NCBI GenBank assembly: GCA_963737015.1
Contig: CAVTQZ010000003.1
Coordinates: 197,694 to 261,693 of the forward strand
Direction of reading: 5' to 3'
Length of the DNA: 64,000 nucleotides
Source of the DNA: CAVTQZ01 sp963737015
GTDB lineage: Bacteria > Actinomycetota > Acidimicrobiia > Acidimicrobiales > UBA8190
The notes under the pieces were generated by a model. It was not told the DNA's origin. It saw only the letters and a list, made by a program, of their open reading frames with translations, and ran no database searches. Position numbers and translations under genes: made by a program. Each line of letters opens with the position of its first letter. The first letter of the stretch is position 1. This document shows, in pieces, positions 34,515 through 44,287 of this stretch.

Positions 34515-35621
34515 TCATTTTCCCGATAACGGTTCGGAGTGATTGGACTTCAGCGGAGCAGGTCCTGTTTGATCGCCCGGAGGCAGATGGAGGATGTGCC
34601 AGCGCTTGTCGATCCCAAAGCGCTCTCGCTTCACCTGATTGACCGATGGAACGACAGCGTTCGAAGCGAACCATCCCCTTTGCCAGAAAAGTAAGACCAA
34701 ACCGGCCACGACAATTATTTGCACGCCAATACCAACGCCGATGAATACGGGGAGGCTCGTCAGGTGGTTGACCATCCACCCGAAGTTCTGTCCGAAGAAG
34801 CCGGTCAGGAAGCTGAGCGGCAGGAAGATCGTGGCGATGATGGTCAGTTGCTTCATGACCACGTTCAGCCGGTTCGACACGGTGGAGAGGTGGGTATCGA
34901 GTGCGCCGCTCATCAGGTCGCGGTAGCTGTCGACTAGGTCACTTATTCGGATCAAATGGTCGTAGAGATCGCGGAAGTAACGCTCGGCGTCGGGAGTCAT
35001 TCCTGGGAGGATGTTTCTGCCACTCAGCAAGCTCGCGAACATGTCGCGCTGGGGAGTCACTACTTTCCGCATCGCAATGAGTGAGCGCTTCATGTCGAAA
35101 AGCCGTCCGAGTTGCTGCTCGGTGGGGCGCTCTAAGATCTCATCCTCGAGCTCGTCGATCTCGTCGTCCAACCTGGACAGCACCGGGAAGTATCCGTCCA
35201 CCAAGGTGTCGATAACCCGGTAGAGCAACATCACATGGTCAAGTTGGGGGCCTGCGTGCTGGCGTACGCGTTCGCCGAGGCTCGTCAGATCCGGACAAGG
35301 TTCGTGGTGCACGGTCACGAGGTAGTTCTCTGTATAGAAGCAGTGCACCTCAACAAGCGTCCCAGCGGCTGTCGCCCCGTAAACGACGATCAGAGCAAAG
35401 CCCTCATAGGTATCGAGTTTTGGACGCTGGCCGAAATGCTCGGCGTCTTCGACGGCAAGCGGATGAAAGCCGAAGGTGTCGCGTAACAATGTTTCGGCTG
35501 CGGCTTCATCGAGGCCAACGAGGTCGAGCCAGAATCTCTTCGACGAATCGATCAGCTCCGTGAGCGCTGCCGCTGTGACTTGACGACTCTCGCCATCGAT
35601 CGTGATGAGATGACCTTTCAT
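34515..35621 (-). CDS. corA: CorA-family divalent cation channel
   Basis: A 368-residue Mg2+/Co2+ channel subunit from ATG 35621 (35630 also possible). The cytoplasmic domain includes FWLDLVGLDEAAAETLLRDT, FGFHPLAVEDAEHFGQRPKL, the long stalk helix (FPVLSRLDDEIDELEDEILE) and VVTPQRDMFASLLSG. Two C-terminal helices are IIATIFLPLSFLTGFFGQNF, carrying the pore-loop motif GQNFGW in place of the canonical GMNF, and VFIGVGIGVQIIVVAGLVLL. A 40-residue charged tail follows the last helix, which is longer than usual. Confidence 0.9.
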   Translation of the reverse strand: MKGHLITIDGESRQVTAAALTELIDSSKRFWLDLVGLDEAAAETLLRDTFGFHPLAVEDAEHFGQRPKLDTYEGFALIVVYGATAAGTLVEVHCFYTENYLVTVHHEPCPDLTSLGERVRQHAGPQLDHVMLLYRVIDTLVDGYFPVLSRLDDEIDELEDEILERPTEQQLGRLFDMKRSLIAMRKVVTPQRDMFASLLSGRNILPGMTPDAERYFRDLYDHLIRISDLVDSYRDLMSGALDTHLSTVSNRLNVVMKQLTIIATIFLPLSFLTGFFGQNFGWMVNHLTSLPVFIGVGIGVQIIVVAGLVLLFWQRGWFASNAVVPSVNQVKRERFGIDKRWHILHLPPGDQTGPAPLKSNHSEPLSGK

Positions 35622-35781
35622 ACACCGCATTTTGCACAAGCGCGGGCGCCCGTACGGGGATGGACCGGGACGGACCCACCTCATCAGGACAGACGGTGCA
35701 ACCGATGAGCCGACCGGCGAAGTATCGATCTTCGTCGCAGGTTCGGGGGGTCGGAGCCTTCGGGGCGGGTAAAGCAACGAT

Positions 35782-36504
35782 GTGGGCATCTCGGACGAGG
35801 CGAGTGAGATCACGGACCGATCCGTCGCCTCGAAGAAGCGGAGCGGACGTCCGCCCAGATCAAGGCGCACCAAGCAGATCCTGCTCTGGCTAGCTGGAGC
35901 GAGACTGACGCTGGCTATCGTCGCCCTCCCGTTGGCAGCCTTCTTGTACCCGAGGTATTTCCTCGTCCTCGTCCTCTTACGGCCAAGTCTTGCGGTGCTG
36001 CTCGCCGGTTCGATCCTGGCCCGTCAGGGTCACATCTCTCTGCCGGAGATGATCGCTTGTGCGATCCCGTTGCAGCTGGCGGCGGTGTGGATCTACTTCC
36101 TCCTCGGAGACGCATGGCAATCCGAGATCGACTCGGACGATCGACTTCCTTTCGTGACTGCTCGGCTGCTTCAAAGATCTCAGGTCCGGCGCCTGCGGAA
36201 GCTATTGCGATCCCACGGAATGCGCCTGGTCGTCCTGGCGCGGTTTGCCATATTCCCGGCGGGCTTGCTCGCTGCGACCGCCGGAGCATCGGACCTGCAA
36301 CCGCAGCGCTTCTTCCTCGCCGACGGGTTGGGTCTTGTCTGCGCCGTCGGGCTGGTCGTCGGCACGGGCTACGGGCTTGGGATAGGAACGAACGAAGCGG
36401 GACCGTGGTTAGTGGCCATAGGAGTGGGCGGCTTGGTCGGCATTTCGGGATACCTCACCTGGAAACTCTGGAGCAGCCGGAACTCCTCGGACATGGCGGC
36501 CTAA
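35782..36504 (+). CDS. VTT-domain (SNARE-associated/DedA-like) membrane protein
   Basis: A 240-residue protein from GTG 35782. The basic cytoplasmic N-terminus is followed by helices LTLAIVALPLAAFLYPRYFL, FLVLVLLRPSLAVLLAGSIL, MIACAIPLQLAAVWIYFLLG and two to three more. The VTT signature is LVVLARFAIFPAGLLAATAG, followed by FFLADGLGLVCAVGLVVGTG. These proteins scramble or flip lipids or maintain membrane homeostasis; the specific role is unknown. It is divergent from corA. Confidence 0.72.
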   Translation: MGISDEASEITDRSVASKKRSGRPPRSRRTKQILLWLAGARLTLAIVALPLAAFLYPRYFLVLVLLRPSLAVLLAGSILARQGHISLPEMIACAIPLQLAAVWIYFLLGDAWQSEIDSDDRLPFVTARLLQRSQVRRLRKLLRSHGMRLVVLARFAIFPAGLLAATAGASDLQPQRFFLADGLGLVCAVGLVVGTGYGLGIGTNEAGPWLVAIGVGGLVGISGYLTWKLWSSRNSSDMAA

Positions 36505-36580
36505 TAGCCAGCGGACACCTCTTACGGTGCTGCTGACCGTTCTTCAACTCACACACCCTGCGCGTTAGGTTTCGTACCTG

Positions 36581-37033
36581 ATGAGTAGCCCGTCTCCGCG
36601 ACTGCTACGGATGCGCTACGCCGAGGTGGGTATCGCGGCAGCGTTTCTTGCCCTCGTGCTCGGCGCGTCGGTTGGCACGGCCGGCGCTGCGGAGGGCGTT
36701 GGGGCCGCGGGTGGTGCGCTCATTTGCGGAATCCTCCTCTTAGCCTTCGTCCGCAACCGCTTTAGGGCTTGGGCGTACGAGGAACGGGAGGAAGACCTCG
36801 TTGTCACACGCGGGGTCATGTTCAAGCGGCTTTCGGTCGTGCCCTACGGGCGGATGCAGTTCGTCGACGTCACCGCCGGACCGATCGAGCGTATGTTCAA
36901 GCTCGCGACTGTGAAACTGCACACGGCTGCGGCTGCTAGTGACGCACGGATACCCGGGCTCGAGCAGCAAGAGGCGGCGCGCCTTCGTGACCGTCTCGCC
37001 GCGTTAGGGGAAGCAAAGGCCGCGGGTTTGTGA
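36581..37033 (+). CDS. Bacterial PH-domain protein, YdbS-like
   Basis: A 150-residue membrane-anchored protein. Two helices (EVGIAAAFLALVLGASVGTA and GALICGILLLAFVRNRF) precede a bPH_2 domain (LVVTRGVMFKRLSVVPYGRM, QFVDVTAGPIERMFKLATVK, LHTAAAASDARIPGLEQQEA). The FKLATVKLHTA strand is the family signature. Its stop overlaps the GTG of the next, larger PH protein by 4 nt, reproducing the ydbS-ydbT arrangement of many bacteria. Confidence 0.85.
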   Translation: MSSPSPRLLRMRYAEVGIAAAFLALVLGASVGTAGAAEGVGAAGGALICGILLLAFVRNRFRAWAYEEREEDLVVTRGVMFKRLSVVPYGRMQFVDVTAGPIERMFKLATVKLHTAAAASDARIPGLEQQEAARLRDRLAALGEAKAAGL

Positions 37034-38529
37034 TCGAAGCCGACACCGACCGCGGCGGTTGGCAGAGGCTGCACCCTCTCTCGCCGGTGGCGCGTTCCGG
37101 ACGTGGGCTGATCGCTCTGTTGGTCGTGTTCACGGGGTCTCTGTCGCGTGGTAGCCATTCCGGCAATTCGTTCTACATCTACGACTTCGCGATCCTCGGC
37201 TTCGTTGTGGTGGCGGGCGTGATCCACTGGCTCGTGACCCGTTGGAAGCTTGACGGCGTCACCTTGCGCATCGAAACCGGTCTCCTTCGAAGGGATTCGC
37301 GACAGCTCCCCCTCGCGCGGATACAAGCTGTCGACGTCCTGAGGCCTTTCCTTGCGAGAATTCTCGGACTGGCGGAACTGAGAGTGCGACTTGCCGGGTC
37401 GGGCTCGAGAGACGGACGACTCGCTTACCTTGCGGAGCCCGTCGCCATCGAGTTGCGGGCCCGCCTCCTCGCGGGCCACCACGGGCTCGATCTTTCGACA
37501 CCTGAACCCGCCGAGCTTCCTATCGCGTCGGTCCCAACGGGCAGAATCGTCGGTGCAGCGCTCTTGACCCCTGCCGCGCTGGTAACCCTGCTCGTGATCG
37601 TTGCGATCATCGCTCTGGCTCAGGTCTCCACGGCGGCCGTAGCGGCAATAGCCGGCAGCTCGTTCGTCTATTTGCTCGTCCTGGTCCAAATGACCTGGAG
37701 AAGGGTGAACGATCAGTACGGCTTCTCTGTCGGGACCGCAGCGGACGGAATAAGGATCCGCCGCGGCTTGCTCGGAACGATCGCGGAAACCATCCCACTC
37801 CAGCGGGTACAAGCGGTGAGATTCATTCAGCCGCTCATGTGGCGACCTGTACGTTGGAGCAGGCTCGAGGTGGACATCGCTGGCTCGCCCGGCCGTGAGC
37901 AGGGCACGAGATCGGCGAGTGTGACGAAGTCGCTCCTCCCGGTCGGCCCGCGGGAGATGGCATCCGAGCTCCTTCATGTTCTGCTCGGCATCTCAGGACC
38001 AACGCTATCCCCTCCCCCTCGCCGAGCTTTCTGGAAGACGCCCCTGCGCTATCACTTCCTCGGTGCCGCACATGACGAGAGGTTGGCGAGCGCTTCGACT
38101 GGACGGATCCGCAAGGTGACCACATGGGTGCCCCTCGAAAAAGTACAGAGCATCCGGCGCGTGGAGGGCCCGATCCAGCGGATGCTCAAACTCGCAACTA
38201 TTTGTGCAGACGCGGCGGGCAAGCGGGTGACAGTCGAACTCCGAGATCGAGACGTGAATGAAGCGGATCGGCTGCTCGAGGATCTCACGATCCTGAGCCG
38301 GGCAGCGCGTAGGCGCGCCAGTAACGAGCAGCCAAGCGTAGGCGGCATATCCACCAGTCGCTCTGCACCTCTACCGACGACCAGCTCCCAAAATCGGGAG
38401 ATCAGGCGGGCATCTCCGCCGGGCTGGTACCCGGACCCTTCTGGTCGTCACGAATTGCGGTATTGGAACGGCGCTGCCTGGACGGAATACGTGAGCAACG
38501 GTGGCTCGATGACCTCGGATCCGACATGA
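37030..38529 (+). CDS. YdbT-like multi-PH-domain protein with C-terminal DUF2510
   Basis: A 499-residue protein from GTG 37030. It has three bPH_2 repeats (LRIETGLLRRDSRQLPLARI; IRRGLLGTIAETIPLQRVQA; GRIRKVTTWVPLEKVQSIRR), each followed by a PIxRxL-type strand, and four helices between them. After residue 440 a Ser-rich linker leads to GWYPDPSGRHELRYWNGAAW and TEYVSNGG, a DUF2510 domain. That fusion is an actinobacterial feature not seen in classic YdbT. It probably forms a membrane complex with the upstream YdbS-like protein and is translationally coupled to it. Confidence 0.85.
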   Translation: MIEADTDRGGWQRLHPLSPVARSGRGLIALLVVFTGSLSRGSHSGNSFYIYDFAILGFVVVAGVIHWLVTRWKLDGVTLRIETGLLRRDSRQLPLARIQAVDVLRPFLARILGLAELRVRLAGSGSRDGRLAYLAEPVAIELRARLLAGHHGLDLSTPEPAELPIASVPTGRIVGAALLTPAALVTLLVIVAIIALAQVSTAAVAAIAGSSFVYLLVLVQMTWRRVNDQYGFSVGTAADGIRIRRGLLGTIAETIPLQRVQAVRFIQPLMWRPVRWSRLEVDIAGSPGREQGTRSASVTKSLLPVGPREMASELLHVLLGISGPTLSPPPRRAFWKTPLRYHFLGAAHDERLASASTGRIRKVTTWVPLEKVQSIRRVEGPIQRMLKLATICADAAGKRVTVELRDRDVNEADRLLEDLTILSRAARRRASNEQPSVGGISTSRSAPLPTTSSQNREIRRASPPGWYPDPSGRHELRYWNGAAWTEYVSNGGSMTSDPT

Positions 38530-39470
38530 ATAGGGCAAATGCCACATTCACCGAGCTGACGGGCTGCCGGTTCCCGATACAACAGGCAGGCATGGGCACG
38601 GTGGCGACACCGGATCTCGTGGTGGCCGTGGCCGAGGCGGGGGCGCTCGGCATGCTCGGAATGCCTATGTGCTCCGCGGCTGAGTTCGCATCGGTACTCG
38701 AGACGATCAAGTCGAGAACCGCAGGAGCGTTCGGGGTCAACTTCCTCGTACCCTTCCTCGACCTCGAAGCGCTTGCAGTCGCAGCCGCGCATGCTCGTGT
38801 GGTCGAGTTCTTCTACGGAGATCCTGATTCGCAGCTTGTGGCGGACGTCCACGCACAGGGAGCCTTGGCGAGTTGGCAAGTCGGATCGGCCGATGAAGCG
38901 TCGGCCGCCGCGGGCACCGGATGCGATTTCATCGTCGCGCAGGGCGTGGAGGCGGGCGGTCATGTCCGGGGCGAGATTCCTCTCCTGGCCCTACTCGACG
39001 CCGTGCTCGGCAGGGTCGACATCCCAGTCCTGGCAGCCGGGGGAATCGCCACGGCAAAGAAAGTCAAGGAGGTCGTCTCCGCAGGCGCCGCAGGAGCGCG
39101 GATCGGTACACGCTTCCTTGCGGCTCACGAAACCGACGTACATCCCGACTACGTGGAATCCCTCATCAGCGCGGAGGGCCGGGCCACGGTTCTCACCAAG
39201 GTGTTCTCGGTGGGATGGCCCGACGCGCCGCATCGCGTCCTGCGAAGTTGCGTCGTCGCGGCAAAGCGGATGACCGAGGATCCGATAGGCGGAATCGAGC
39301 TGCCGGAAGGGGGGTGGCTGCCAGTCCCGCGATTCGCCGCACTTCCACCGACCGGCCGCACGCGAGGTCACGTCCACGCCATGGCGCTCTATGCAGGGGA
39401 GGCCGTCGGAGACATACGCGGACGTGAGGCGGCGGCCGATATCGTGCGCGACCTTACGAGCGAGCTATAA
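38526..39470 (+). CDS. Nitronate monooxygenase / NAD(P)H-dependent flavin oxidoreductase
   Basis: A 314-residue TIM-barrel FMN enzyme from ATG 38526, overlapping the upstream stop (ATGA). It has FTELTGCRFPIQQAGMGTVA, FGVNFLVPFLD, CDFIVAQGVEAGGHVRGEIP (family GxEAGGH motif), DIPVLAAGGIATAKKVKEVV and GARIGTRFLAAHETDVHP, the 2-nitropropane-dioxygenase-like fold. It would oxidise alkyl nitronates or related substrates with FMN. The link to the PH-domain genes is by position only. Confidence 0.88.
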   Translation: MNRANATFTELTGCRFPIQQAGMGTVATPDLVVAVAEAGALGMLGMPMCSAAEFASVLETIKSRTAGAFGVNFLVPFLDLEALAVAAAHARVVEFFYGDPDSQLVADVHAQGALASWQVGSADEASAAAGTGCDFIVAQGVEAGGHVRGEIPLLALLDAVLGRVDIPVLAAGGIATAKKVKEVVSAGAAGARIGTRFLAAHETDVHPDYVESLISAEGRATVLTKVFSVGWPDAPHRVLRSCVVAAKRMTEDPIGGIELPEGGWLPVPRFAALPPTGRTRGHVHAMALYAGEAVGDIRGREAAADIVRDLTSEL

Positions 39471-39547
39471 GGCAGCGATGACTTCTGACGGCGGAATATG
39501 TCTGAACGAGAAAATGGAGACACACCGATCGTAAAGGAGACCCTCTC

Positions 39548-39970
39548 ATGGCCTTTCGCCCCTACCTCGCTTTTTCGGGCAACTGCCGCGAGGCCTTCAC
39601 GCGCTACCAGGAGATATTCGGTGGCGAGCTGGCACTGCTCACTGCTGCGGATGTCCCCGCCGACACCGGATCGCCGCCTGCCGGAAGCAGACCAGATCTG
39701 ATCATGCACGCGGCGCTCACCTCCGGCATCGGACTCTTGATGGGCGCCGACGACTTCTCGGGAAGCTTCGAAGGAAAGATCAACGGCATGTGCGTCAACT
39801 GCACGCTCGGCGACGGCGCCGACGCCAGGCGCGTGTTCGACTCACTCTGCGTAGGGGGTGAGGTTCAGATGCCCCTGAGCGAGACTTTTTTCTCTCCCGC
39901 CTTCGGGATGTGCACCGACCGCTTCGGTGTCCCTTGGATGGTCATGGTCGAGCAGGCGGAGGGTAACTGA
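39548..39970 (+). CDS. VOC-family protein (PhnB/glyoxalase-like)
   Basis: A 140-residue protein: FRPYLAFSGNCREAFTRYQE with IFGGELALLT, then DLIMHAALTSGIGLLMGADD and AFGMCTDRFGVPWMVMVEQ. These are the start, middle and end signatures of the PhnB/3-demethylubiquinone-like subgroup of the vicinal-oxygen-chelate fold. AAGGAGACCCTCTC precedes the ATG. The enzymatic role is uncertain; many members act in antibiotic or methylglyoxal handling. Confidence 0.86.
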   Translation: MAFRPYLAFSGNCREAFTRYQEIFGGELALLTAADVPADTGSPPAGSRPDLIMHAALTSGIGLLMGADDFSGSFEGKINGMCVNCTLGDGADARRVFDSLCVGGEVQMPLSETFFSPAFGMCTDRFGVPWMVMVEQAEGN

Positions 39971-39984
39971 CGAGGTTGGCGCGG

Positions 39985-41221
39985 CTAAGTCGAGTGCCCC
40001 GGCCGTAGCGCCGGTGGGACCAGCACGCAGTGCGTACCGCTGTAGATCGTCGGAATGCACTTGTTGCAGTGGATACAGAGGGAGTCTCTTACGTCACCGT
40101 TATGCCAGCGCCGTATGAGGTCCGGTTCGCGCAACAGCGCGCGTCCCATCGCGACGAATTTGGAAGCCTTCCCGCATCGCCCGAACGACGGTATCGAGGC
40201 GGTTGACCCCACCGAGCAGCACGAGCGGCATGTCGAGTGCCTCGCGAAACTGCCGGGCGTAAGGAAGGAAATAGGCCTCCTCGAACGGGTACGAGCGCAG
40301 GAAATGCCCTCCCAGGAGCTTGATGCCCGCTTTCATCGGCTGTGGGAAGGCCCGCGCCATCTCTTCGATCGGTGCCTCTCCCCGGAAGAGGTACATGGGA
40401 TTCTTGAACGAGCTGCCGCCTGTGAGCTCGAGCGCATCGAGCACACCGTCCGACGCGAGTAAGCGCGCGGATTCGATGCTGTCCTCGAGCCAGAGACCCC
40501 CGCGATACCCGTCGGCCATGTTGAATTTCGCCAGGACGGCCATGGACTCCCCGACTGCGTCGCGCACAGCCCGACAAACCCGGCGGGCGAATTCGGTCCG
40601 GTTCTCCACGCTTCCACCCCAGCGGTCATCGCGTCTGTTCAAAGCCGGGCTCAAGAAAGCGCTCAACAGGTAGTTGTGGCCGAGATGAAGCTCGACCGCA
40701 TCGAAACCCGCCTCCCGCAGGAGCATCGCGGCGTCAGCGAAGCAGTCCGTGACCCTCTCGATGTCCGAATCGGAAGCTGGTCGCGTGAACTTGAAGGCCA
40801 GCGGGCTGAACACCCGGGAAGGAGCGAGGCCCGGGCGGCCGATTGCCGCAGCCACCGGTCCGGCATGTCCTAGCTGTGCCGACACGAGCGCGTCCTGCGC
40901 GTGCACTGCCTCGGCAAGCCGAGCGAGACCCGGCATCGCTTCGGGTCTCACGACGATCTCCCCCGGCGCGCCCTGACCGTCGCGCGACACCGCCATGTAG
41001 GCGACGGTCGTCATTCCAACTCCACCTGCGGCCATGGTGCGGTGGAACTCGATAAGAGGATCGCTCACCAGATTCTTCTCGGCCATCCCTTCGAAGGTGG
41101 CGGCCTTTATGAAGCGGTTCCGCAGCCGGAGCCGGCCCAGTGCGGCGGGCGCGAAGGGGTCTGTCGAGATCGGTTTCAGGTGAGCCTGTGTCGCTGGTCG
41201 TCGAGGATCATGCGAATGCAT
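39985..41221 (-). CDS. NADH:flavin oxidoreductase (Old Yellow Enzyme family), one frameshift
   Basis: An FMN TIM-barrel reductase. The first frame from ATG 41221 gives IKAATFEGMAEKNLVSDPLI, SAQLGHAGPV, GFDAVELHLGHNYLLSAFLS, NRRDDRWGGSVENRTEFARR and PLVLLGGVNRLD. At about 40160 the coding frame shifts by one base, and the rest (FVAMGRALLREPDLIRRWHN, then CIHCNKCIPTIYSGTHCVLV) is read in the frame ending at 39985. CIHCNKC is the usual C-terminal segment. The lesion lies next to an AAA run, so it could be a sequencing error rather than inactivation. The start overlaps the MEDS-STAS stop by 14 nt. Confidence 0.82.
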
Positions 41222-42014
41222 GAGCCGGCATCGATACGACTTCTCCCAGCTTGCGGACCGCATCCGTCGCCCCGCGGACGGTTACCCGCACCTCGGTGTC
41301 GCAGAGATGGCGCAAGCTCGACATCACGGCCTTCGTGACGAGTGCGGTCGCTGACAGATCGACGACGAGTTCGGTCTTCGGGGGAAGCGTTTCGAGAGCC
41401 CGCCATGCCTGATCGAAAGCGAGCGGATCGACCTCGCCTTCGACCCACAAAGAGCCTTCGTCGGAGAAGATGCGGAATTCGGGGACGCGGGTGTCGGCAG
41501 AGGACAGCGGATGCAAGGTCGCCAGATGGCGAAGGCTCTCGATCTGGATCTGCTTCCTGTCGAACGCACAAAGGCCGGTGACCCGGTTCTCCGACATGAA
41601 GCGGTCGGCGACGATCTCCCAACGGATCCACGCCGCCAGCCGATCGGGATCCGAAACCAGGTTCGTGTTGTCAGCCGCGACGCGGATACCGCTGTATCCC
41701 TCGGAGACGGCATCGGACAGCGCGGCGGCGAACGTGGCCCGCTGTTCCTCGGGGTCGACGATCCCGGTTGGGCCGTAGACGTCCGAGACGAGCGCACACT
41801 GGACAGCTCCGGGTTCGAAGGATTCGGCCAGCCTTCGTATCGCTTCAGGCTGCGGATCGTCGGCCACGTACATGAGGCGTTCGGAACGTGCGGACCCTTC
41901 GGCAAGGAAGGGAGCCGCAATCGAAGCGAACTGATTCGGACCTTCGTAAACCCATCCGATGTGGTCGTTGGGCCTCAGAGGGAGGAGCTCGTAGCGCGTC
42001 CCGTGGTTGCGCAC
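41208..42014 (-). CDS. MEDS-domain and STAS-domain protein
   Basis: A 268-residue protein from GTG 42014 with AGGAGG 8 nt upstream. Residues 15-165 are a MEDS/DcmR-like sensory domain: DHIGWVYEGPNQFASIAAPF, EGSARSERLMYVADDPQPEA, GIRVAADNTNLVSDPD and ENRVTGLCAFDRKQI. Residues 175-265 are a STAS-like domain: FRIFSDEGSLWVEGEVDPLA, TELVVDLSATALVTKAVMSS, where the usual phosphorylatable Ser lies. Such proteins act as anti-sigma-factor antagonists or sensors in actinobacteria. No anti-sigma factor is adjacent. Confidence 0.8.
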   Translation of the reverse strand: MRNHGTRYELLPLRPNDHIGWVYEGPNQFASIAAPFLAEGSARSERLMYVADDPQPEAIRRLAESFEPGAVQCALVSDVYGPTGIVDPEEQRATFAAALSDAVSEGYSGIRVAADNTNLVSDPDRLAAWIRWEIVADRFMSENRVTGLCAFDRKQIQIESLRHLATLHPLSSADTRVPEFRIFSDEGSLWVEGEVDPLAFDQAWRALETLPPKTELVVDLSATALVTKAVMSSLRHLCDTEVRVTVRGATDAVRKLGEVVSMPAHAFA

Positions 42015-42103
42015 TTGCGGTCCTCCTCTCGACCCGGTCCCCGACGAATGCGGGCACATCCGTGGAAAGAAGAATACGACCGGGCCGAGAGCTGTCTGAG
42101 CAA

Positions 42104-44287
42104 TCAACCGGACGAGGAGGCGGCCGAGAGGTTGTAGAGCGTGGTCCCGTCTACCGTCGCGCCCTCGAAATGGTTCTCGACCCACTGGGTTATCTGCCGT
42201 GCAGCGCTGTTCGAACCACCCGTGCCGAATCCACCCCCACCGCCCCCGGATATGAAGTAGTGGATCTTCCCCTCGCTCACGTAGCGCTCGAACTGTGCGA
42301 GGGTCGGAGCGGGGTCGGTGCCGTTGAACCCACCGATGGCCATAACGGGGTCACCTGTGGCGAGCTGGTAGCCCGCGGCCGAGTTCGAATTCACGGTGGC
42401 GGCCACCCACGTGTAACGGCTCGCATCGGACTCCAGGAGTTTCAAGATGGCGGATCCCGGCGTGCTCGTGGAGAGAAAGCCCCCGCCACCCGCGCCCCGG
42501 GCTCCGGGACCGCCCCCCGACGCTGGACCTGCGAGCCCGGCACCGGGTCCGCCTCGCAATCCGGCGGACCCCCGAGCCCCCGCAGCTGGAGACCCCCCCG
42601 AAGGGGCGCCCGACGGTGGCTGGCCCGGACCCGTGGCGCCACCGGGACCCGGGAATCCACCCGCAGCGGCTGATCCGACGGCCCCGCGTCCTCCACCCAC
42701 ACCGGGTCCCGCCCCCGGCCCTCCAGCCCCCGGGCCAACCGACGCTCCTGTAACGGCAGGCCCGGCGGAGGGGATCGCGCCCTGATGCGATGAGTTCACC
42801 GTGTCGAGGGCGTACGCCAAAGGCGCGGCGAGGGCAAGCGACATTCCTGCGCCCCCGATGACGAGAGCCGCCTTCGGCTTGCTGGATTTACCGAGAAGAA
42901 GCAGAGCCGATACTGCGAGACCTCCGGCGAGGACGATCGGTCTCAACCACGGGAGCCAGTTCGGTGAGCGCGAAAGGAGCGCGTAGGCCCACACGGAGGT
43001 TATGGACAGCGCGCCGGCGAGCACGAGCCGCGACTGGAACTCGCTGCGCCTGCGCCAGAGGGTCGCAGCGCCGATCCCGACCAGCATGCCGATCGGCGGC
43101 GCAAGCGCGATGTTGTAATAGGGATGGATGATCCCGCGTGCGAAAGAGAAGACGACGGCCGTCACTATGAGCCAGCAGCCGCACAAGATAGTCGCCGCGC
43201 GGGTGCGATCGGTACGGCCCGACTTGCGAGTCCACCACAACAGCGCGACGACGAAGACGAGTGCTGCGGGAATCAGCCACGAGATCTGTCCGCCCATGTC
43301 CGCCTGGAAAAGTCGCAGCAGCCCCGTCGGGCCCCATCTCGATCCTGTTCCTCCCCCGCCTCCGACACTTCCCGACTCGTTACCCGACAGGCGCCCCAGT
43401 CCGTTGTAACCGAAGATCAGATTCAAGAGATTGTTGTCCTGCGATCCTCCGATGTATGGGCGGTCAGCGGCCGGAGTGAGCATCACCGCGGCGACCCACC
43501 ACCCGGCACTGACCACGAGTGCCACGCCCGCGAGGGCAAGCTGCTTGACGCGTCTTCTGACAGGCGCGGGTGCTGCCACCATGTAGACGAGAAAGATCGC
43601 CGGGAGCACGAGGAACGCCTGGAGCATCTTGGTGATGAACCCCGTGCCGACCGCTGCCGTGGCGAGGACCAGCCATCCCGTCCCGGCCTTCTCGATTGCA
43701 CGAACCGTCGCGTACACGGCGAGACTGATAAGGAGGACCAAGAACGCGTCGGGATCGTTGTAGCGGAACATGAGGACGGCTACCGGAGTACTCGCTGTCA
43801 CGAGGCCTGCGATCAGTGCCGCACCGGGTGTGAACCACCGGCGCACCGTTGCGTACACGAGGCCGACCGTGGCCACCCCCTCGAGCGCCTGCGGGACGAG
43901 CAAGCTCCACGAGCTCAACCCGAAGATCCTCGCCGAGAGCTCCATGACCCAGAGGGAAGCGGGCGGCTTGTCGACGGTGATGAAGTTGGCGGCGTCCGAG
44001 GACCCGAAGAAGAAGGCCTTCCAGCTCTTGGTCCCCGCCTGGACGGCGGCCGCGTAGAAGGAGTTGGCCCAACCCGAGGCGCCGAGAGCCCACAGGTATG
44101 CGAACGCCGTCGACGCCATGAGCAGGAGAAGCACCGGACGCACCCAGGGGGCGTCGTCCTCGCGGCCACGGACGAGGCGACGCGCCAGATTTCTCGGACG
44201 CTTGTTAACAGGCGGCGGGGGCTGTACGCCCGTGAACGCGTCCTCGACGCTCATGACTTGCAACGGGTGCTCCGTCAGCGCAGTCAT
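42104..44287 (-). CDS. Glycosyltransferase family 39 (ArnT/PMT-like) membrane protein
   Basis: A 727-residue protein from ATG 44287 with AAGGAG upstream; earlier codons are antisense sequence. Helices begin at VRPVLLLLMASTAFAYLWAL. The first periplasmic loop holds ANFITVDKPPASLWVMELSA with the catalytic Asp of GT39 enzymes. About ten more helices follow to LAAPLAYALDTV. Residues 515-615 are an extreme Gly/Pro/Ala-rich linker (GPGAGGPGAGPGVGGG), then a small domain (FLSTSTPGSAILKLLESDAS, AAGYQLATGDPVMAIGGFNG) probably on the outside. The sugar donor is probably the lipid-linked sugar from the coupled upstream GT2. Confidence 0.86.
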   Translation of the reverse strand: MTALTEHPLQVMSVEDAFTGVQPPPPVNKRPRNLARRLVRGREDDAPWVRPVLLLLMASTAFAYLWALGASGWANSFYAAAVQAGTKSWKAFFFGSSDAANFITVDKPPASLWVMELSARIFGLSSWSLLVPQALEGVATVGLVYATVRRWFTPGAALIAGLVTASTPVAVLMFRYNDPDAFLVLLISLAVYATVRAIEKAGTGWLVLATAAVGTGFITKMLQAFLVLPAIFLVYMVAAPAPVRRRVKQLALAGVALVVSAGWWVAAVMLTPAADRPYIGGSQDNNLLNLIFGYNGLGRLSGNESGSVGGGGGTGSRWGPTGLLRLFQADMGGQISWLIPAALVFVVALLWWTRKSGRTDRTRAATILCGCWLIVTAVVFSFARGIIHPYYNIALAPPIGMLVGIGAATLWRRRSEFQSRLVLAGALSITSVWAYALLSRSPNWLPWLRPIVLAGGLAVSALLLLGKSSKPKAALVIGGAGMSLALAAPLAYALDTVNSSHQGAIPSAGPAVTGASVGPGAGGPGAGPGVGGGRGAVGSAAAGGFPGPGGATGPGQPPSGAPSGGSPAAGARGSAGLRGGPGAGLAGPASGGGPGARGAGGGGFLSTSTPGSAILKLLESDASRYTWVAATVNSNSAAGYQLATGDPVMAIGGFNGTDPAPTLAQFERYVSEGKIHYFISGGGGGGFGTGGSNSAARQITQWVENHFEGATVDGTTLYNLSAASSSG

